Of a stretch of 64,000 nt of DNA, positions 57,707-64,000 are shown piece by piece. Source of the stretch: Yersinia canariae (GTDB lineage Bacteria > Pseudomonadota > Gammaproteobacteria > Enterobacterales > Enterobacteriaceae). Numbering within the stretch: the stretch's first letter is position 1; each line of letters starts with the position of its first letter. The notes under the pieces were generated by a model. The model did not search any database, was not told where the DNA came from, and saw nothing but the letters and a program-made list of their open reading frames with translations. The position numbers and the translations under genes were made by a program. The DNA lies in the NCBI RefSeq assembly GCF_009831415.1, contig NZ_CP043727.1, positions 248,001-312,000 on the forward strand. Reading direction: 5' to 3'.

Positions 57707-58867
57707 ATGAATGCTGGTCTCTTTGCTTATACCGCAATATTGGTTACGGCACTTACTTGCACAACAGCTCAGGCAAGCCCTGTGACATACCAAAAAGCGG
57801 CTATTACTGAAAATAACTTGCCGGTATTTTATCCACAGCTGAAAAAGCAAATGACATACCAAAGCTCATGGCTCGCTGGAAACTATACAGATTTCTCACT
57901 ATGGAAAAGTGATACTCGAAAAACCCTCCGGCAGGCATTGCTTACTCCCGACTCAACAATCGCATTCTCTGCAGAAAAAATAGATCAGCAAGACCGTGGC
58001 AGCTATGTTGCTGAAAAAATTGTATTTAACATCACGGATGAGAGTCGTGTTCAGGGTTTGTTATTAACCCCAAAGAGCAAGGGACTTCATCCGGCGATTG
58101 TCTTACTGCATGACCATGGCTCCAAGTTCGATATCGGCAAAGAGAAAATGATTCGTCCATGGGGGGATAGTGCGCAGCTGGCTTCCGCACAGGCATGGGC
58201 GGATAAATTCTTTAGCGGTAAATTCATTGGCGATGAATTGGCGAAACGTGGTTATGTGGTGCTCTCCATCGACGCGATTGGCTGGGGTGACAGAGGCCCA
58301 ATGAGTTATGAGCAGCAGCAAGCTTTAGCCAGTAATTTCTTTAATCTTGGTCGCTCATTAGCGGGAACCATGGCTTATGAGGATATGCGAACGGTTGATT
58401 TTCTGGCGACGATGCCGTCGGTCAACTCGCAACGTATTGGTGTACTTGGTTTTTCTATGGGAGCCTACCGCGCTTGGCAATTGGCGGCATTGTCAGATAA
58501 GGTCGCCGCGACAGCGGCTATATCCTGGTTTGGTAACTATCAAGGCCTGATGACACCGGGTAATAATGTGCTTCGTGGGCAATCCGCTTTCTACATGCTG
58601 CATCCAGGTATTGCCAATAAGTTAGATTTTCCTGATATTGCCAGTTTAGCCGCACCAAAGCCGATGTTACTTTTTAATGGTGGAAAAGATAAGTTATTCC
58701 CGTCGGATGCCGTGGAACAGGCATATAACAAAGTGCATGCTATTTGGCGCTCACAAAATGCAGAATCACGGTTGGTCACCCGCAATTGGCCCGCATTGGG
58801 GCATGTATTTTATCAAGAGCAGCAAGATGTGGTTTTCCCATGGCTAGATCGCTGGCTAAAACCATAA
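57707..58867 (+). CDS. Exported dienelactone hydrolase-like alpha/beta hydrolase
   Basis: 386 residues with a signal peptide of about 24 residues (MNAGLFAYTAILVTALTC... cut after QAS), so probably periplasmic. Alpha/beta-hydrolase fold: strand and oxyanion region IVLLHDHGSK (about 131-140), nucleophile elbow GFSMG with Ser250, acid near FNGGKDKLFPSD and histidine in GHVFYQEQ. Ser rather than Cys at the elbow suggests an esterase or peptidase-like enzyme. The substrate is unknown. Monocistronic, downstream of rrn, with a shared terminator. Confidence 0.8.
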   Translation: MNAGLFAYTAILVTALTCTTAQASPVTYQKAAITENNLPVFYPQLKKQMTYQSSWLAGNYTDFSLWKSDTRKTLRQALLTPDSTIAFSAEKIDQQDRGSYVAEKIVFNITDESRVQGLLLTPKSKGLHPAIVLLHDHGSKFDIGKEKMIRPWGDSAQLASAQAWADKFFSGKFIGDELAKRGYVVLSIDAIGWGDRGPMSYEQQQALASNFFNLGRSLAGTMAYEDMRTVDFLATMPSVNSQRIGVLGFSMGAYRAWQLAALSDKVAATAAISWFGNYQGLMTPGNNVLRGQSAFYMLHPGIANKLDFPDIASLAAPKPMLLFNGGKDKLFPSDAVEQAYNKVHAIWRSQNAESRLVTRNWPALGHVFYQEQQDVVFPWLDRWLKP

Positions 58868-58868
58868 A

Positions 58869-58895
58869 AAAAGGCCCCAAGGGGCCTTTTGTGAA
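58869..58895. terminator. Bidirectional terminator between hydrolase gene and actP
   Basis: 10-bp perfect stem AAAAGGCCCC/GGGGCCTTTT with a 2-nt loop. T-runs occur on both strands (TTTT plus, TTTTTTT minus), serving both convergent genes. Confidence 0.92.
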
Positions 58896-58905
58896 TCAAC
58901 CAAGA

Positions 58906-60561
58906 TTAGTGAGAGCTGCTCTGAGAAGCCCCTAATCCCGTTTGTGACCGCACAAACTGGGCTTTGAAACGTAAGCGTTCTTGCTGCCCTTCTACTGATT
59001 TATCCGTTATGGAGAAGAACCAGATCCCGACGAATGCCACTATCATTGAGAATAATGCAGGATATTCATATGGATAGATTGGTTTTGCATGCCCCAAGAT
59101 GGTAACCCAGATAGTTGGGCCTAAAATCATCAGAATTATTGCGGTCAATAACCCCAGCCAGCCCCCAATCATTGCGCCACGAGTGGTCAGTTTTTCCCAA
59201 TACATCGAAATGAAAATAATTGGGAAGTTACAACTGGCCGCGATGGAGAATGCTAATCCAACCATGAAGGCAATATTTTGTTTTTCAAACAAAATACCTA
59301 AACCGATGGCAACAAATCCTAAAATGACAACGGTAATTTTTGAAACTCTCAGCTCATCACGTTCGTTGGCTTTGCCTTTCTTAATCACACTGGCATAAAG
59401 GTCATGTGAAACCGCAGAAGCACCCGCGAGGGTTAGGCCGGCGACCACTGCCAAGATAGTTGCAAAGGCGACTGCTGAGATAAAGCCTAAGAAGAAGCTC
59501 CCACCAACAGCATCTGCCAGATGAACTGCTGCCATATTATTGCCGCCCAGCAATGCGCCAGCCGCATCTTTAAAGGCTGGATTTGGGCCGACCAATAAGA
59601 TTGCGCCAAAACCAATAATAAAGGTCAATATGTAGAAGTAGCCAATAAAGCCTGTTGCATAGAACACGCTTTTACGGGCTTCTTTTGCATCACTCACGGT
59701 GAAGAAGCGCATCAGAATATGTGGCAAACCGGCAGTACCAAACATCAATGCCAGACCTAGAGACAAGGCTGATATTGGGTCAGATACCAATCCCCCCGGG
59801 CTCATGATTGACAGGCCTTTAGGGTGAACTTTGACGGCTTCGCTGAATAATGTGTTGAAGTTGAAGTTAACCGATTTCATCACCATGATAGCCATGAATG
59901 ATGCACCGGCCAGCAGTAATACCGCCTTGATTATCTGTACCCATGTTGTGGCCAACATGCCACCGAACAGGACGTACAGCACCATCAGCATGCCGACCAG
60001 CACCACAGCGACGTGGTAGTTCAAACCAAACAGCAGCTCAATCAATTTACCCGCCCCGACCATTTGTGCAATCAGGTACAAAGCCACTACAACTAATGAG
60101 CCACAGGCAGATAAGGTGCGGATAGGTCTTTGTTTTAACCGGTATGAGGCCACATCGGCAAAAGTATAGCGGCCCAGGTTACGCAGACGTTCAGCGATTA
60201 AGAATAGAATGATTGGCCAGCCAATTAAAAAGCCGATGGAGTAAATCAGGCCATCGTAACCGGAGGTATAGACCAATGCGGAAATACCGAGGAATGAGGC
60301 CGCAGACATAAAGTCACCGGCAATCGCCAAACCATTTTGGAAGCCGGTTATACGTCCACCCGCAGTGTAATAATCTCCACGCGAACGGGTACGTTTAGAC
60401 GCCCAGTAAGTGATATAAAGTGTTGCGCCGACAAACAGCACGAACATCACAATCGCCTGAATGTTGAGCGGCTGGCGATGAACTTCGCCGGTAATTGCTT
60501 CTGCCTGTGACAGCGCAGGCAGAGCTAATAAGGAAAGTACGGACCAATGGCGAGTCTTCAT
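58906..60561 (-). CDS. actP: Cation/acetate symporter ActP
   Basis: Sodium:solute symporter family acetate permease. 551 residues (E. coli 549), a cleavable N-terminal signal (SQAEA) and about 13 membrane segments; SSF signature near [26 protein letters not shown] (quoted in part). Last gene of acs-yjcH-actP, overlapping yjcH by 4 bp. Confidence 0.97.
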   Translation of the reverse strand: MKTRHWSVLSLLALPALSQAEAITGEVHRQPLNIQAIVMFVLFVGATLYITYWASKRTRSRGDYYTAGGRITGFQNGLAIAGDFMSAASFLGISALVYTSGYDGLIYSIGFLIGWPIILFLIAERLRNLGRYTFADVASYRLKQRPIRTLSACGSLVVVALYLIAQMVGAGKLIELLFGLNYHVAVVLVGMLMVLYVLFGGMLATTWVQIIKAVLLLAGASFMAIMVMKSVNFNFNTLFSEAVKVHPKGLSIMSPGGLVSDPISALSLGLALMFGTAGLPHILMRFFTVSDAKEARKSVFYATGFIGYFYILTFIIGFGAILLVGPNPAFKDAAGALLGGNNMAAVHLADAVGGSFFLGFISAVAFATILAVVAGLTLAGASAVSHDLYASVIKKGKANERDELRVSKITVVILGFVAIGLGILFEKQNIAFMVGLAFSIAASCNFPIIFISMYWEKLTTRGAMIGGWLGLLTAIILMILGPTIWVTILGHAKPIYPYEYPALFSMIVAFVGIWFFSITDKSVEGQQERLRFKAQFVRSQTGLGASQSSSH

Positions 60562-60869
60562 TGCTTCACCTCACGAAGAATTTCTGCCGTTAGACGGTCA
60601 AACTCGCCATTAGCACGAATAACGTAAACACCTGTAAGAACAAAAGAAATAACAATCAAGCCCACACCAACGGGAATACCGCGAGTAATGCTGGAACCTG
60701 CGTATAGCGGGGTGCCTAGCCATTGTGGTTCGAAAGCAATAAGGAAAATGAAACCGACATACAGCGCCAAGGTAATTAGCGACAGTAGCCAGGCAAAGCG
60801 ACCACGCTTTTGTACCAACTCTTTGAAACGCGGGTTATTTTCAATCTCTTGATAAATGCTGTCATTCAT
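60558..60869 (-). CDS. yjcH: DUF485 membrane protein YjcH
   Basis: 103-residue protein with two membrane segments (about 27-50 and 68-90) and the DUF485 pattern [13 protein letters not shown]. Always between acs and actP in enterobacteria; probably assists ActP but with no proven role. It overlaps actP by 4 bp, consistent with translational coupling. Confidence 0.95.
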   Translation of the reverse strand: MNDSIYQEIENNPRFKELVQKRGRFAWLLSLITLALYVGFIFLIAFEPQWLGTPLYAGSSITRGIPVGVGLIVISFVLTGVYVIRANGEFDRLTAEILREVKQ

Positions 60870-60902
60870 CAGAGTCTCTCCTTTGAGGCATTAAATAAGG
60901 TA

Positions 60903-60916
60903 CCGCCCGTAGGCGG
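60903..60916 (-). other. Short hairpin between acs and yjcH
   Basis: CCGCC/GGCGG with a 4-nt loop, 7-20 bp after the acs stop on the minus strand, followed by ACCTTATTTAAT. Possibly an intercistronic attenuator; too short to be sure. Confidence 0.4.
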
Positions 60917-60922
60917 CATAAT

Positions 60923-62881
60923 TTACGACGGCGCTTGCATTGATTGTTTTTCTTCCAGTAATTTGTCTACGACACTCGGATCGGCGAGCGTTGAGGTATC
61001 CCCTAAGTTGCTGGTATCGCCAGCGGCAATTTTGCGCAGGATCCGGCGCATGATTTTGCCCGAACGTGTTTTTGGCAGTGAGTCGGTCCAGTGCAGAATA
61101 TCTGGTGTTGCGATTGGGCCAATTTCTTTACGTACCCAATTGCGCACCTCGGTATACAGCTCTGGTGTGGGCTCTTCACCATGATTCAATGTGATATAGG
61201 CATAGATAGCCTGGCCTTTGATATTGTGTGGAACGCCAACAACAGCGGCTTCGGCAATTTTCGGGTGTGATACCAGCGCTGATTCGATTTCTGCGGTGCC
61301 CAAACGATGGCCTGAAACGTTCAACACATCATCAACCCGGCCAGTTATCCAGTAGTAGCCATCTTCGTCACGGCGTGCGCCATCACCACTGAAATACATG
61401 CCTTTAAAAGTAGAGAAGTAAGTTTGTTCAAAGCGGTCATGGTCGCCAAACAGGGTTCGAGCCTGACCCGGCCACGAGTCGGTGATGACCAAATTCCCTT
61501 CGGCAGCCCCTTCTTGCGGGTTACCCAAGTTGTCTACCAGTGCTGGTTGAACACCAAAGAATGGGCGAGTAGCAGAACCTGCTTTCAACTCGGTTGCGCC
61601 GGGGAGTGGGGTTATCATGAAACCGCCGGTCTCAGTCTGCCACCAGGTATCAACAATTGGGCATTTACTATTGCCAATTTTGTTGTAATACCATTCCCAT
61701 GCTTCTGGATTGATAGGTTCTCCGACCGACCCCATGATGCGCAGCGAAGTGCGTTGGGTACCTTCGACGGCCTTATCACCCTCGGCCATTAAAGCTCGGA
61801 TAGCCGTCGGGGCGGTATACAGAATATTAACCTGATGTTTATCAATAACCTGTCCTAAGCGATTAACGCCCGGATAGTTAGGCACACCTTCAAACATTAA
61901 CGTAATTGCACCGCAGGCCAGTGGGCCATACAGCAAATAGCTATGCCCGGTAACCCAGCCAACATCCGCTGTACACCAGTAGATATCACCTGGGTGGTAA
62001 TCAAATACGTATTTAAAGGTCAGTGCGGCATACACCAGATAGCCGCCGGTGGTATGTAATACCCCTTTTGGTTTGCCGGTAGAGCCAGAGGTATAAAGGA
62101 TAAATAATGGATCTTCTGCATTCATTTCTTCAGGCGGGCAGTCGGCAGAAGTATCTTTAATCAGGTCATGCCACCACAAATCTCGCCCGTCTTTCCAGTA
62201 GCTGGCATTGCCGGTGCGTTGGAATACAACGACGTTTTTGATACTGGTAATCGCGGGATTTTTTAGCGCTTCATCGACATTTTTTTTCAGTGGAATTGCA
62301 CGGCCAGCACGGATGCCTTCGTCGGCAGTAATCACCAATTTTGAGTTAGAGTCGATAATACGGCCAGCGACGGCATCAGGTGAGAAACCACCAAAAATAA
62401 CGGAGTGAACAGCACCAATGCGAGCACAAGCCAACATAGCAACTGCGGCTTCTGGCACCATCGGCATATAAATAGCGACGACATCACCTTTCTTGATGCC
62501 CAGTCTTTTCAGCACATTGGCAAACTGACATACATCATGATGAAGCTGTTTGTATGTGACTTTTTTAGACTGATTCGGGTCATCGCCTTCCCAGATAATT
62601 GCAGTTTGATCACCGCGCTCTGCCAGATGGCGGTCTAGACAGTTGGCCGCAAGGTTCAACGTGCCATCCTCAAACCAGCGAATACTGACATGACCGGGAT
62701 CGAAAGACGTGTTCTTCACCGTGCTATATGGCTTAATCCAATCAATAATCTTGCCATGCTCACCCCAGAATTCATCCGGGTTCTGCACCGACTGTTGATA
62801 ATATTGATGGTATTGTTCTGGGTTTATCAGGGCATGTTCTGCAATTGCAGTTGGAATAGGGTGCTTATGTATTTGGCTCAT
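60923..62881 (-). CDS. acs: Acetyl-CoA synthetase
   Basis: High-affinity acetate scavenging: ATP + acetate + CoA to acetyl-CoA, via acetyl-AMP. 652 residues as in E. coli, from the ATG at 62881 ([20 protein letters not shown]) with AGGAG eight nt upstream; the ORF extends 13 codons upstream without support. AMP-binding [19 protein letters not shown], hinge [17 protein letters not shown] and the regulatory acetylated lysine in [11 protein letters not shown]. First gene of acs-yjcH-actP. Confidence 0.98.
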   Translation of the reverse strand: MSQIHKHPIPTAIAEHALINPEQYHQYYQQSVQNPDEFWGEHGKIIDWIKPYSTVKNTSFDPGHVSIRWFEDGTLNLAANCLDRHLAERGDQTAIIWEGDDPNQSKKVTYKQLHHDVCQFANVLKRLGIKKGDVVAIYMPMVPEAAVAMLACARIGAVHSVIFGGFSPDAVAGRIIDSNSKLVITADEGIRAGRAIPLKKNVDEALKNPAITSIKNVVVFQRTGNASYWKDGRDLWWHDLIKDTSADCPPEEMNAEDPLFILYTSGSTGKPKGVLHTTGGYLVYAALTFKYVFDYHPGDIYWCTADVGWVTGHSYLLYGPLACGAITLMFEGVPNYPGVNRLGQVIDKHQVNILYTAPTAIRALMAEGDKAVEGTQRTSLRIMGSVGEPINPEAWEWYYNKIGNSKCPIVDTWWQTETGGFMITPLPGATELKAGSATRPFFGVQPALVDNLGNPQEGAAEGNLVITDSWPGQARTLFGDHDRFEQTYFSTFKGMYFSGDGARRDEDGYYWITGRVDDVLNVSGHRLGTAEIESALVSHPKIAEAAVVGVPHNIKGQAIYAYITLNHGEEPTPELYTEVRNWVRKEIGPIATPDILHWTDSLPKTRSGKIMRRILRKIAAGDTSNLGDTSTLADPSVVDKLLEEKQSMQAPS

Positions 62882-63799
62882 AATCGTTCTCCTTGAGATT
62901 GTTAATAATATGTCAATCAAAAGTTAATTATACTGTGAAGGGATGTTTTGTTTCTTTTTTGGGCGGCAGATCACGCATAAAAGATGTTGATTTAGAGACT
63001 TACTTAATGCGCTGAGTGGTGAATCGATATCTTAAGGATAGAAGAGGTGCCGTCTGACTACGCTATAAAGGAAAGGAAATGTGGTCGTCAGCTCATTTTC
63101 AGTATGAAAAGAAGATATTGATATGCTAGCACTGTCAGGAATATTAACGTGACGTGATTAATTTTATACGGTATTAATTGTTAACCAAAAAATAAAATAT
63201 TCATTTACAATTGCCGTGTTAATATTATTTTAATGCCTAACTGTAATTAAAAATTAGTATATATTCGAACTAGGAATATGTACTTATAAATAAAAAATGC
63301 TAAAGCATAAATATGCATTTTAATATTTTATTTATTTTGACTTCTTCATATTCATTTTCAGAATAAAAACAACTTTTCTTTAAGAATATTCTTGGTGAGC
63401 GGGAGTTGTCCTAAATTAAATTTAACAGAATGGAAACATAATGCATTCAGAAATAGAACATAACTAAGGTTTATATGATAATTTAATTTAGCTCATTTTT
63501 TCTACTGATGGATGTGGTTGTTATTTGTCATTGATGGATTTTACTTTTTTAATAACAAATATTTACTGGTCATGCATGATTATTCTGACCGATATTATGC
63601 ACTGCTACGATGTAGGCTTAGTGTAAACAAGGCTTGCAGAGGAGTGCCCAGAAATGATACTGATTTATAACGTGGACGGCTGGCGGGAGGCTGAACCATA
63701 AGTACGATCAACTATAGCCCCGTATTTAATGATTAAGTATTCTATTTAAGATGCTTGGTAACTCGCATTTTATAGGATGCTTTGAGGAATTTTTAGGGT
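62882..63799. other. acs-gltP divergent intergenic region
   Basis: 918 bp, very AT-rich (many A/T runs between 63,160 and 63,560), carrying the promoters of acs (minus) and gltP (plus). No full CRP site was found by eye, although acs in E. coli is CRP-dependent. A possible micro-ORF before gltP is listed separately. E. coli has nrfA-G between these genes; no nrf remnant is recognisable. Confidence 0.6.
63654..63701 (+). CDS. Possible 15-codon leader ORF upstream of gltP (doubtful)
   Basis: ATG at 63654 opens MILIYNVDGWREAEP and a TAA. A strong SD (AGAGGAG, 63638-63644) lies 9 nt upstream, better than that of gltP itself. It ends 98 bp before gltP. A weak hairpin (AAGATGC / GCATTTT, one G-U) follows. 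No homologue is known to me; it could be a leader peptide or chance. Confidence 0.3.
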   Translation: MILIYNVDGWREAEP

Positions 63800-64000
63800 A
63801 TGAAAAGTGTAAAAATAAGTCTGGCCTGGCAAATACTCATTGCACTGGTATTGGGTATTTTGGTTGGTGCAATTCTGCATAACCAAATTGAATCAAGAGA
63901 ATGGTTGGTTAGTAATATTTTAAGCCCAGCGGGCGATATTTTTATCCGCTTAATTAAAATGATTGTGGTGCCGATTGTTATTTCAACCTTGATAGTGGGT
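63800..64000 (+). CDS. gltP: Glutamate/aspartate-proton symporter GltP, N-terminal part (3' end outside window)
   Basis: 67 codons of a DAACS-family transporter; MKSVKISLAWQILIALVLGIL and SPAGDIFIRLIKMIVVPIV match E. coli GltP closely. Two membrane segments visible before the window ends. SD GAGGAA lies 10 nt upstream. Neighbour of acs here, whereas in E. coli the nrf operon separates them. Confidence 0.95.
   Translation, partial: MKSVKISLAWQILIALVLGILVGAILHNQIESREWLVSNILSPAGDIFIRLIKMIVVPIVISTLIVG

Noticed and set aside
57707-58867. Secreted virulence effector
   Set aside because: Only a Sec-type signal peptide and a hydrolase fold are visible; nothing supports an effector role.

Overview
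The window is chromosomal DNA of an enterobacterium, most likely a Yersinia of the Y. enterocolitica-like group. The basis is the 16S sequence, the gene order (tatD-hemB-rfaH, acs next to gltP), an ERIC repeat of the Yersinia type, and proteins very close to, but distinct from, their E. coli orthologues. Species-level placement is inference. Comparisons with E. coli gene order are from memory.

Layout. (1) 1-3.8 kb: ftsY (5' end missing), ftsE, ftsX, rpoH. (2) 3.8-9.6 kb: panM on the minus strand, then livK and livHMGF for branched-chain amino acid uptake. (3) 9.6-15.7 kb: a minus-strand, AT-rich six-gene chaperone-usher fimbrial operon of the CS1/class 5 (alternate chaperone-usher) type: major pilin, usher, two chaperones, a second pilin-like subunit and a CooD/CfaE-like tip protein. 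It lies between livF and ugpB, which are neighbours in E. coli, so it looks like an insertion. (4) 16-21.2 kb: ugpBAECQ, glycerol-3-phosphate uptake, behind a Pho-box array and ending in an ERIC element. (5) 21.3-28.7 kb: an AEC-family transporter, bioP, metR, metE, ysgA, udp. (6) 28.8-32.3 kb: tyrosine phosphatase, CstA-family transporter and DedA protein, not found here in E. coli. (7) 32.4-44 kb: rmuC, ubiE-ubiJ-ubiB, tatABC, tatD, hemB, rfaH, ubiD, fre. (8) 44-51.8 kb: fadBA (minus, behind a FadR palindrome), pepQ, yigZ, trkH, hemG. (9) 51.8-57.5 kb: a complete rRNA operon, 16S - tRNA-Glu - 23S - 5S, with P1/P2 promoters, boxA sites and double terminators. (10) 57.6-64 kb: an exported dienelactone-hydrolase-like protein, actP-yjcH-acs (minus) and the start of gltP.

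Most of the window is conserved core genome. It is largely E. coli-colinear in blocks that join at three places: livF/ugpB (fimbriae), ugpQ/AEC transporter (ERIC), and the rRNA operon. The best candidate for a little-described system is the fimbrial operon with duplicated chaperones and duplicated pilin-type subunits. Smaller points of interest are a HemB lacking the zinc cysteines, a U:U mismatch in the tRNA-Glu anticodon stem, a long convergent bioP/metR overlap, and a possible 15-codon leader ORF before gltP.
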